Source: Achromobacter veterisilvae
Lineage (GTDB): Bacteria; Pseudomonadota; Gammaproteobacteria; Burkholderiales; Burkholderiaceae_B
Length of the DNA stretch: 64,000 nt
Assembly: GCF_900496975.1 (NCBI RefSeq)
Contig: NZ_UFQC01000005.1
Span: 62,001 to 126,000 of the forward strand
Reading direction: 5' to 3'
Below the pieces are notes generated by a model, which saw nothing but the letters and a program-made list of their open reading frames with translations, made no database searches and had not been told where the DNA came from. Of this stretch, positions 56,169-63,241 are shown one piece after another (the first letter of the stretch is position 1; every line of letters begins with the position of its first letter). Both the position numbers and the translations under genes were made by a program.

Positions 56169-57074
56169 TTATTTGGCGGCCTTGTCCCGGAACGCCAGGC
56201 TGGCCATTTCGCGCAGATTGCGCGTGGCGCTGCGTTCCGTGGCGGGGTTCCAGGCCAGTGAAATGCCGATCGAGGCGTCCGCGGGAAAGTCGGCCAGCCG
56301 CTTGTAGACCACGTTGGTGCCGGGATGGCGCCGGCCGCCGGCGGGGACCAGGGCGACGCCCAGGCCGCTTTCGACCAGGCTCAGCAGCGTCTGCACCTGC
56401 ACCGCTTCCTGCGCGATGCGGGGCGTGAAGCCGCGCAGTTGGCAGGCATTGATCGCGGCCATGCGCAGGCCGGCGGCTTCGGCCGCGGTATACATGATGA
56501 AGGCTTCATCGGCCAGGTCGGTCAGCCGGATGCGGCTGCGGCGCGCCAGCGGGTGCGTCTTGGGCACGGCCAGCGCGAAGCTCTCGGTCGTGAGCGGCGC
56601 CAGCCGCACGTTCGATCCCATCGCCACCGGCACGCGCACGATGCCGACTTCCAGCGTGTCTTCCTCGAGTTCCTGCATGATGCGTATCGACGTGGCTTCG
56701 CGCAGCACCACGGTGACGCCCGGATAGCGCTGGCGGAAAGCCGGCAGGATGCGCGGCAGCACGCCGTGCGTCGCCGATCCGACGAAGCCGATGCGCACCG
56801 TGCCGCCTTCGCCGGCCGCGCCCGCGCGCGCGGCCTGCCGGAACTGCTCGGCATGGAACAAGGCGCGCCGCGCTTCGTCCAGCGCCGCCAGGCCGGCTTC
56901 GGTCAGCCTGACGCCCTGGCGTCCGCGGATGAACAGCGGCACGCCCACCATCTCTTCGAGCTTGCGTATCGACACGGACAGGGGCGGCTGCGACATGTGC
57001 AGCTTTTCCGCCGCGCGATGGAAGTTCAGCGTTTCGGCCAGGACGAGGAATTGCTGCAGGTGACGGAAATCCAT
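56169..57074 (-). CDS. LysR-family transcriptional regulator
   Basis: 301 residues from ATG 57074 (MDFRHLQQFLVLAETLNFHRAAEKLHMSQPPLSVSIRKLEEMVGVPLFIR). An upstream start at 57119 would add fifteen residues. Effector domain with 'GTVRIGFVGSATHGVLPRILPAFRQRYPGVTVVLREA', similar to CatR/BenM-type regulators of aromatic or organic acid degradation. Lies 78 bases downstream of the CaiB-type gene on the same strand, so it may be the last gene of the acyl-CoA dehydrogenase cluster and its regulator. Confidence 0.9.
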   Translation of the reverse strand: MDFRHLQQFLVLAETLNFHRAAEKLHMSQPPLSVSIRKLEEMVGVPLFIRGRQGVRLTEAGLAALDEARRALFHAEQFRQAARAGAAGEGGTVRIGFVGSATHGVLPRILPAFRQRYPGVTVVLREATSIRIMQELEEDTLEVGIVRVPVAMGSNVRLAPLTTESFALAVPKTHPLARRSRIRLTDLADEAFIMYTAAEAAGLRMAAINACQLRGFTPRIAQEAVQVQTLLSLVESGLGVALVPAGGRRHPGTNVVYKRLADFPADASIGISLAWNPATERSATRNLREMASLAFRDKAAK

Positions 57075-57152
57075 GGTGGCGTTCTGAAGGAGGCGTGCCA
57101 CGGATGATACTGTCTGCATATCGGTTCCCGCATCGGTGCTATCCCTTCACTA

Positions 57153-58364
57153 TCAGGCGATCACGCCTTGCGCGCGCAGGGCGGCCAGCGCCGCCTCGTC
57201 CAGCGCCAGCGTGCGCGCCAGCACGGCGTCGGTGTGCTCGCCCAGGCGCGGCGGGGCGGTGGGCTCGCGGGGAGGCGTGCCGCGCAGGTGCAAGGGAGAG
57301 CGCAGCAGGCGCAGCGTGCCGTGGCGGGCGTCGGGCGTGTCGGCGATCATGCCGCGCGCCGCGATCTCGGGCGCGTCCAGCGCTTCGTCCACGCGGCGCA
57401 CCGCGCCCGCGGGGATGCCCGCGGCGCGCACGCGGGCCAGCCAGTGCGCGGTGTCTTCGGCGGCGAACAGGGCTTCCAGCAGCGGGATGAGGCGGTCGCG
57501 GTTCAGCACCCGCGCCCGGCTGGTCGCGTAGTCCGGGTCCGCGCTCCATTCCGGATGCCCGAGCAGGCCGCAGAGGCGGGCGAACTGCGCATCGTTGCCC
57601 ACGGCCAGGGCGAACGAGCCGTCGCGCGTCGCGAAGATCTGGTAGGGCACCACGGTGGGATGCGCGTTGCCCAGGCGCCTGGGCGCCTGGCCCGCCGCCA
57701 GGTAGCCCGAGCCGACGTTGGCCAGCACGGCGACCGCCCCGTCCAGCAGCGCCAGGTCGATGTGCTGGCCGCGGCCGTTGCGCGCGCGAGCCAGCAGCGC
57801 GGCCAGGATCGCCTGCACGCCGTTCATGCCGGTGACCAGGTCGGTGATCGCCACGCCCAGCTTCATCGGCGCGCCGTCGGGCTCGCCGGTGATCGACATC
57901 AGGCCGCTTTCGGCCTGGATCACGAAGTCGTAGCCCGGTTCGGCGGCGCGCGGCCCGCTGCGGCCGTAGCCGCTGATGGAGCAGTAGACCAGTCCGGGAT
58001 TGGTGGCGGCCAGGTCTTCGTAGCCCAGCCCGAAGGCGTCGAGCGCGCCCAGCCGGTAGTTTTCGACCAGCACGTCGGCCTGCCGCGCCAGGTCGCGCAC
58101 GATGCGCTGCCCTTCGGGGTGCTTCAGGTTGACGGCGATCGATTCCTTGCTGCGGTTGGCGCACAGAAAATAGGTGGACTCGCCGCCGACGTCGGGCGGG
58201 GACCAGCCGCGGGTGTCGTCGCCCTGTCCGGGCGCTTCGATCTTCCAGACTTCCGCGCCCAGGTCGGCCAGCGTCTGCGTGCACCAGGGCCCGGCCAGCA
58301 CGCGGCTCAGGTCGAGCACGCGGATGCCGGCCAGCGGCAGTTCGTTGCGGGGTTCTGCGTTCAT
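57153..58364 (-). CDS. CaiB/BaiF-type CoA-transferase (class III)
   Basis: 403 residues. Begins 'LAGIRVLDLSRVLAGPWCTQTLADLGAEVWKIEAPGQGDDTR', the class III CoA-transferase signature; catalytic Asp is expected in 'YDFVIQAESGLMSITGEPDGAPMKLGVAITDLVTGM'. It transfers CoA between an acyl-CoA and a free acid. ATG at 58364 overlaps the upstream acyl-CoA dehydrogenase stop, implying coupled translation. In this cluster it would activate the acid that the two dehydrogenases and the divergently encoded enoyl-CoA hydratase then process. Confidence 0.94.
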   Translation of the reverse strand: MNAEPRNELPLAGIRVLDLSRVLAGPWCTQTLADLGAEVWKIEAPGQGDDTRGWSPPDVGGESTYFLCANRSKESIAVNLKHPEGQRIVRDLARQADVLVENYRLGALDAFGLGYEDLAATNPGLVYCSISGYGRSGPRAAEPGYDFVIQAESGLMSITGEPDGAPMKLGVAITDLVTGMNGVQAILAALLARARNGRGQHIDLALLDGAVAVLANVGSGYLAAGQAPRRLGNAHPTVVPYQIFATRDGSFALAVGNDAQFARLCGLLGHPEWSADPDYATSRARVLNRDRLIPLLEALFAAEDTAHWLARVRAAGIPAGAVRRVDEALDAPEIAARGMIADTPDARHGTLRLLRSPLHLRGTPPREPTAPPRLGEHTDAVLARTLALDEAALAALRAQGVIA

Positions 58365-59365
58365 GCGGCCACCTTGCCGTAGAGTGCGCCGCGCAGGTAC
58401 GACAGCGCGTCGCCGCCGCTGGCCACGGCGCCCGCGCCGATGCGTTCGTGCCAATGGGTCTCCGATCCGCCGGCCAGCCGCCATTCGCGCAACCGCCGGG
58501 TGTAGAGCTGCAAATCGTATTCTTCGGTGACGCCGATGGCGCCGTGCACCGCGTGCGCGATGTCGGCCACCAGCGGCGCGGCCTGGCTGGCGCGCGCCTT
58601 GCCGGTCGCGGCCAGCAGGAGGGCGGGCTGCCCGTCGCCGCCCTGGAACGCCAACTGCGCGGCCATGCGGGCGGCCCATACCTGTTCCGCCATCACGCTG
58701 ACCTGCTGCTGCACGGCCTGGAAGCGGCCGATGGGCTTGCCGAACTGCGCGCGCTGGTTGGCGTAGTCCAGCGTCATGGCCAGCACCCGCTCCATGGCGC
58801 CCGCGATGAGGCCCGCGTAGGCGGCGGCGGCCAGCACGTCCAGGGGGGACCCGCCGTCGACGCGTTCGGCGTCGCCCAGCGCCCACGAGGCCTCCGCGGC
58901 CAGGTTGCCGTGCACGCCGTTGGGCTGGATGCTGGCGGCCTGGACGGGAAGCAGCCAGGCCTGTCCGCCGGCCTCGGCCAGGACGTAGTCCGCGGTGCGG
59001 ACCCAGGGCACGTTGGCGCCGCGCAGGCGCCCGTCCTGGACCGAGAGGCCGTGCGGGGCCAGCGCGATGGAACCCGTCGCCTGCGGGCGTCGCGCGCGGC
59101 AGAGCCAGGCGCGCGCCAGCAGCGTGTGGGCGATGGGATAGGGGCACAGGTGGCGGCCCGCCGCCAGCACGATGGGAAGCGCCTCGGCCAGGTCCAGGCC
59201 CGCGCCGCCGTCTTCCTGCGGCACCAGGGCATCGCCGAAGCCGGCGTCTTCGCAGGCCTGCCAGGCCTCGGCGGGCCGATGTCCCTGTTCGGCGCGGCGG
59301 ATGACATCCGGCGTGCAGGTTTGCGCAAACAGGCGTTCGGCGGCGTCGCCAAAAATGTTGTCCAT
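58361..59365 (-). CDS. Acyl-CoA dehydrogenase, small subunit type
   Basis: 334 residues from ATG 59365, with 'aaggacgac' upstream. Shorter than standard acyl-CoA dehydrogenases (about 380). The C-terminal helical domain is intact, with 'DYANQRAQFGKPIGRFQAVQQQVSVMAEQ' (RxQFGxPIGxFQ motif) and 'ADIAHAVHGAIGVTEEYDLQLYTRRL', but the usual FAD-contact 'SEPxxGSD' segment is absent (the corresponding region reads 'GSIALAPHGLS'). Follows a full-length dehydrogenase gene by ten bases, which has the complementary motifs, suggesting a heteromeric enzyme. Confidence 0.9.
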   Translation of the reverse strand: MDNIFGDAAERLFAQTCTPDVIRRAEQGHRPAEAWQACEDAGFGDALVPQEDGGAGLDLAEALPIVLAAGRHLCPYPIAHTLLARAWLCRARRPQATGSIALAPHGLSVQDGRLRGANVPWVRTADYVLAEAGGQAWLLPVQAASIQPNGVHGNLAAEASWALGDAERVDGGSPLDVLAAAAYAGLIAGAMERVLAMTLDYANQRAQFGKPIGRFQAVQQQVSVMAEQVWAARMAAQLAFQGGDGQPALLLAATGKARASQAAPLVADIAHAVHGAIGVTEEYDLQLYTRRLREWRLAGGSETHWHERIGAGAVASGGDALSYLRGALYGKVAA

Positions 59366-59375
59366 GAAGTCGTCC

Positions 59376-60524
59376 TTATCGAAGGCCAAGGCCGCGCGCG
59401 ATGATGCCGCGCAGGATTTCGCGGGTGCCGCCGCGCAGCGAGAAGGTGGGCGCCACCTGTTCCAGGTAGGCCAGCGTGCGCAGCAGCGGCGGGGGGAACG
59501 GCAGGTCGGGGCGGCGCGCCAGCGCATCGCCGATCAGGCGCGGGATGGCCTGCTCCAGTTCGGTGCCCAGGTCTTTCACGAGCGCGGCCTCGGTGGCGGG
59601 GCTGAGCCCCGCCGCCAGCTTGCCCGCGATCGACAGGGACATGGCGCGCAGCACGGCCATCTGCGACAGGATGCCGCCCAGGACGGCCTGGCTGGCCGTG
59701 TCCTCGGCCTGGCCGCGGCAATGCGCGAGCCAGCATTCCAGCAGCGCGATGCTCGAATACAGGCGCTCGGGCCCGCTGCGCTCGAACGCCAGCTCCGCAT
59801 TCACCTGCGCCCAGCCGGCGCCTTCCGCGCCGATCAGCGCGTCTTCGGCGAGTTCCACGTTGTCGAAGAACACTTCCGAGAAATGCGCGTCGCCCGCCAG
59901 GTCTTCGATGGGGCGGACCGAGACGCCCGGCAGCGACAGGTCCACGATGAACTGCGACAGTCCCTGATGGCGGTCCTCGGCGGTGCCGGACGTGCGGACC
60001 AGCGCGATCATGTAGTGCGAGCGGTGCGCGTTGGTCGTCCAGATCTTGCTGCCGTTCAGGCGCCAGCCGCCGGCGGCCGGCACGGCCCGCGTGCGGATGC
60101 TGGCCAGGTCGGATCCCGATCCCGGCTCGCTCATGCCGATGCAGAAAAACGCCTCCGCCCGGCAGATGCGGGGCAGATAGAACGCCTGTTGCGCGGGAGT
60201 GCCATACTTCAGGATCAGCGGCGCGCTCTGGCGGTCGGCGATCCAGTGCGCCGAGACCGGCGCGCCCGCGCCCAGCAGTTCCTCGGACAGGACGAAGCGC
60301 GCGAAGTGGCCGCGCGCCGAGCCGCCGTGTTCGCGCGGCAGGGTCAGGCCCAGCCAGCCGCGTTCGGCAAGCTGGCGGCTGAAGCCCGCGTCGAAGCCCA
60401 TCCACGACCGGGCCCGCTTGTCGGGTGCCAGGCCGTCCAGCGTTTGCGCCAGGAATTCCCGGACTTCTGCGCGCAAGGCTTCGTCTTCGGGCGGAATGGC
60501 GATGAGTTCCAGCGTATCTATCAT
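59376..60524 (-). CDS. Acyl-CoA dehydrogenase, large subunit type
   Basis: 382 residues. N-terminal and middle domains are typical: 'WLGLTLPREHGGSARGHFARFVLSEELLGAGAPV', FAD/substrate segment 'FFCIGMSEPGSGSDLASIRTRAV', 'WRLNGSKIWTTNAHRSHYMIALVRT'. The C-terminal domain ends 'SLRGGTREILRGIIARGLGL' but the RxQFGxPI motif is replaced by 'FERSGPERLYSSIALLECWLA'. First gene of the minus-strand cluster dehydrogenase - dehydrogenase - CoA-transferase - LysR. Divergent from an enoyl-CoA hydratase gene. Confidence 0.93.
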   Translation of the reverse strand: MIDTLELIAIPPEDEALRAEVREFLAQTLDGLAPDKRARSWMGFDAGFSRQLAERGWLGLTLPREHGGSARGHFARFVLSEELLGAGAPVSAHWIADRQSAPLILKYGTPAQQAFYLPRICRAEAFFCIGMSEPGSGSDLASIRTRAVPAAGGWRLNGSKIWTTNAHRSHYMIALVRTSGTAEDRHQGLSQFIVDLSLPGVSVRPIEDLAGDAHFSEVFFDNVELAEDALIGAEGAGWAQVNAELAFERSGPERLYSSIALLECWLAHCRGQAEDTASQAVLGGILSQMAVLRAMSLSIAGKLAAGLSPATEAALVKDLGTELEQAIPRLIGDALARRPDLPFPPPLLRTLAYLEQVAPTFSLRGGTREILRGIIARGLGLR

Positions 60525-60593
60525 GGGGCGCTCCGATGCGGACAGGGCGCCGCAGCATGGCGCCGTAGCCCACTATCCCCCGGCGGGCTGAAA

Positions 60594-60700
60594 GCCGTCC
60601 AATATTATTTTTTTGATTTTCGATATGAATTCAGTATCGAAACACCCGGCCCGCCGATACGCTTCCGGTATCGGAATCGCAAAAACTAATATTGGACGGC
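60594..60700. promoter_or_regulatory. Nested inverted repeats in divergent promoter region
   Basis: Outer perfect 14-bp repeat: GCCGTCCAATATTA (60594-60607) and its complement (60687-60700). Inside lie two similar palindromes: TTTCGATA-N9-TATCGAAA (60618-60642) and CCGATAC-N7-GTATCGG (60654-60674), centres 34 bases apart. The block sits between the dehydrogenase operon (start 60524) and the enoyl-CoA hydratase gene (start 60794), so it is the likely control region for both. The protein that binds is unknown. Confidence 0.75.
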
Positions 60701-60793
60701 AGGCCCCCGCGTGCCTACGCTGGTGTTGGTTCCGCGCCTGGCGCGCCGGCATTCGAAACAATAGACCGAAGTCTTTCAGCAAAGGAGGGGTCC

Positions 60794-61588
60794 ATGGCGG
60801 ATCTCGTGCAGTACGAAAAGAACGCGGACGGCGTGGTCACCTTGACCCTGGACGATCCGAAAACCCGCAATGCCCTGACCGGCAGCACGATGGTCGACGA
60901 ACTGCTCGCGGCGTTCGCCCGCATCGAACGCGACCCCGAGGCGCGCGTGCTGGTCATCGCCGCGGCCGGCAAGGTGTTTTCGTCGGGCGGCAACGTGAAC
61001 GACATGCAGCGGCAGATCGGCCCCGAGGTGGGCGGCACCGCGCTGCGCCAGGAATACCGCCACGGCATACAGCGCCTGCCGCTGGCGCTGCATGCGCTGG
61101 AAGTGCCCACCATCGCCGCGGTCAACGGTCCCGCCGTCGGCGCGGGCTGCGACCTGGCCTGCATGTGCGACATCCGCATCGCCGCCGAAGAGGCGTCCTT
61201 CGCCGAGAGCTTCGTGAAGCTGGGCATCGTGCCGGGCGACGGCGGCGCCTGGTTCCTGCCGCGGCTGATCGGCATGGCGCGGGCGGCCGAGATGTCGTTC
61301 ACGGGCGATGCCATCGACGCGCGCACGGCGGTGGAATGGGGCCTGGTGTCGCGCGTGGTGCCGGCGGCCGAATTGCTGCCCGCGGCGCACGCGCTGGCCG
61401 GCCGCATCGCCGCGAATTCCCCCGACGCGGTGCGCCTTACCAAGCGCCTGCTGCGCGAAAGCCAGCATGCGCGCCTGGACACGCTGCTGGAATTGTCGGC
61501 GGCCTACCAGTCGCTGGCGCACAAGACGCCGGCGCATGCGGAGGCCGTGCGGGATTTCGTCGCGCGCCGCGCCGCGCGCAAGGCCTGA
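60794..61588 (+). CDS. Enoyl-CoA hydratase/isomerase (crotonase family)
   Basis: 264 residues; very strong ribosome-binding site 'aaaggagggg' before ATG 60794. Crotonase motifs: oxyanion-hole 'AAGKVFSSGGNVNDM' and 'PTIAAVNGPAVGAGCDLACMCDIRIA', with 'SFVKLGIVPGDGGAWFLPRLIG' next. The second catalytic Glu of standard hydratases (in the 'xExxLGxxPGxGG' segment) is replaced by Phe-Val-Lys-Leu-Gly-Ile, while Asp follows in 'PGDGG', so it may be an isomerase or a related activity. Divergent from the acyl-CoA dehydrogenases it probably works with. Confidence 0.93.
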   Translation: MADLVQYEKNADGVVTLTLDDPKTRNALTGSTMVDELLAAFARIERDPEARVLVIAAAGKVFSSGGNVNDMQRQIGPEVGGTALRQEYRHGIQRLPLALHALEVPTIAAVNGPAVGAGCDLACMCDIRIAAEEASFAESFVKLGIVPGDGGAWFLPRLIGMARAAEMSFTGDAIDARTAVEWGLVSRVVPAAELLPAAHALAGRIAANSPDAVRLTKRLLRESQHARLDTLLELSAAYQSLAHKTPAHAEAVRDFVARRAARKA

Positions 61589-61602
61589 CCGCCGGCGGGC
61601 TC

Positions 61603-61624
61603 GCGCCCGGCCGCCGCCGGGCGC
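61603..61624. terminator. GC hairpin between convergent hydratase and FNR-type genes
   Basis: Perfect 9-bp stem GCGCCCGGC (61603-61611) / GCCGGGCGC (61616-61624) with a CGCC loop, located in the 72-base convergent gap. No T tract on either side. Confidence 0.4.
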
Positions 61625-61660
61625 ATGTATCGCGAACGCCGCCGCGGAAGAGGCGGCGCA

Positions 61661-62398
61661 TCACCCGCGGCTCATTTTCCGCAGCGCGTCGATGTTGCGG
61701 ATCTCCAGCCGCCTTCTGCGCACGTTGACCAACTTGGCCACTTGCAGGCGCGCAAATACGCGGCACACGGTTTCGACCTTCATTCCGAGATGGTTGGCGA
61801 TGTCTTCGCGCGTCATTTTCAGGACGAACTCGCGGGGCGAGTATCCGTTGGCCGCCATTTGCTCCGATATTCCCATCAGGAAGTCCGCCATCCGTTCCTC
61901 GGCCGTCATGCAGCCCAGGGCCAGCAGCAGGTGGCGGCATTCGTTGATGTCGCGGGCGATCAGCCGGTTGAAGAGCTGGGCCGCCGTGAAATCCTGGCGG
62001 CAGTTGCCCATCAGCTCGGAAAACGGCAGGACGCACACGAGCGAGTCTTCCAGGGCGATGGCGTCGCTGGTGTGCGTGCCGGTTTCGATGGCGTCCAGCC
62101 CGAGCAGGGCGCCCGCGACGGGGAATGCCGTGATCTGTTCCAGGCCCGATGGATTGGTGCTGCGGACCTTCACGGACCCGGAGCGCAGCCGGTACAGGTT
62201 CTGCAAGGCATCGCCCGCCCGGTAAATGGCTTCTCCCTGGCGGATCGGCCGCCGCGCGCGGAAGGCCGGGGCCGCCGGCAAGGCGTCTTCGTCCCGGATC
62301 GCGCGGCAGACGCGCGCCAGGGGACATGCGGCGCAGTCGCCTGGCGCCGCCGCGGGCGGCGGCGATGCGTGGTGGGGGGATGCGAAGAGGATTTCCAT
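61661..62398 (-). CDS. CRP/FNR-family regulator with FNR-type cysteine cluster
   Basis: 245 residues from ATG 62398 (MEILFASPHH); a frame to 62449 adds an arginine-rich leader. N-terminal Cys22, Cys25 and Cys31 ('CAACPLARVC', spacing x2/x5 exactly as in E. coli FNR), and a later Cys in 'LMGNCRQDF' could complete a [4Fe-4S] oxygen-sensing site. cNMP-type beta barrel and HTH 'TREDIANHLGMKVETVCRVFARLQ'. The recognition helix has ETVCR where FNR has ETVSR. Expected to control genes in response to oxygen limitation. Encoded beside a two-component system, with a 16-bp palindrome upstream. Confidence 0.9.
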   Translation of the reverse strand: MEILFASPHHASPPPAAAPGDCAACPLARVCRAIRDEDALPAAPAFRARRPIRQGEAIYRAGDALQNLYRLRSGSVKVRSTNPSGLEQITAFPVAGALLGLDAIETGTHTSDAIALEDSLVCVLPFSELMGNCRQDFTAAQLFNRLIARDINECRHLLLALGCMTAEERMADFLMGISEQMAANGYSPREFVLKMTREDIANHLGMKVETVCRVFARLQVAKLVNVRRRRLEIRNIDALRKMSRG

Positions 62399-62548
62399 GG
62401 CCGCGCCTCGCGATGTCGGACAGTCCCGGGACCGGCGCCGGACAGGCATTGCCCGCGATACGCCGGTTCCTGGAAGCAGTATGCGTGGCCGGCAAGCGCC
62501 GCGCTATCAGCGCAACCCGCCGGATTTTCGCTGTAATCGCCTACGGCT

Positions 62549-62564
62549 GTAGGAAATTTCCTAC
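62549..62564. promoter_or_regulatory. Perfect 16-bp palindrome upstream of the FNR-type gene
   Basis: GTAGGAAATTTCCTAC at 62549-62564, with a further half-site making CCTAC-N4-GTAGG (62540-62553). It lies 150 bases before the FNR-type start and just behind the response-regulator gene, so it is a good candidate operator for the adjacent NarL/FixJ-type regulator acting on the FNR-type gene. Confidence 0.6.
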
Positions 62565-62587
62565 GCTGCGCGGCCGGCGCCGGTGGC

Positions 62588-63241
62588 TCAGAGGTCGGGG
62601 GCATCCTGTTCATCGACCAGGCGGTGCCTGATCGCGTAGCGGACCAGGTCCGCCTGATTGCGCAAGTGCATCTTGACGAGGATGCGGCTTTTGTAGGTGC
62701 TGATGGTCTTGACGCTCAGGAACAGGAGCCTGGCGATGTCCGAATTGTTCAGGCCGGAAGCCAGATGCCGGAATACCGACAGCTCTCGGTCCGACAGCAA
62801 CAGATGGGGCAGGGAATCGGCATCGCCGTGCCGTTCAAAGGCGATGTTCTCCGCCAGGGACCGGCTCAGATAGCGGCCGCCGCCAGCGACCTTCCGGACC
62901 GCCTCCACCAGCTCTTCGGCGGCGCTGTCCTTGGTCAGATAGCCGGCCGCGCCCGCCTTGATCGCGCGCACTGCGTATTGCTGTTCGCCATGCATGGTAA
63001 GGACCAGGATCGGCAGTTTCGGATGTTCATTCCTGATCTGGCGGATCAGGTCCACGCCATCCCGGCCCGGCATGGACATGTCCAGCACCAGCAGGTCCCA
63101 AGGCCGCCGGGCCAGCAGTTCCAATGCCTCGGCGCCGTTGCCGGCCTCGCCCTCGACCGAAATGTCGCCGGCATGCTCCAGCAGGCGCCGCAGCCCCGCG
63201 CGCAGCAAGGTATGGTCGTCCGCCAGCATGACGGCAATCAC
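62588..63241 (-). CDS. NarL/FixJ-family response regulator
   Basis: 217 residues from a GTG at 63241 (MIAVMLADDHTLLRAGL) overlapping the kinase stop; ATG 63229 is an alternative. Receiver domain: acidic 'ADDH', phospho-acceptor Asp in 'DLLVLDMSMPGRDG', Thr/Lys in 'ILVLTMHGEQ' and 'GYLTKDSA'. C-terminal LuxR-type HTH 'LSDRELSVFRHLASGLNNSDIARLLFLSVKTISTYKSRILVKMHLRNQADLVRYAI'. Receives phosphate from the kinase encoded upstream. The signal is unknown; the neighbouring FNR-type gene hints at redox or respiratory control. Confidence 0.95.
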   Translation of the reverse strand: MIAVMLADDHTLLRAGLRRLLEHAGDISVEGEAGNGAEALELLARRPWDLLVLDMSMPGRDGVDLIRQIRNEHPKLPILVLTMHGEQQYAVRAIKAGAAGYLTKDSAAEELVEAVRKVAGGGRYLSRSLAENIAFERHGDADSLPHLLLSDRELSVFRHLASGLNNSDIARLLFLSVKTISTYKSRILVKMHLRNQADLVRYAIRHRLVDEQDAPDL

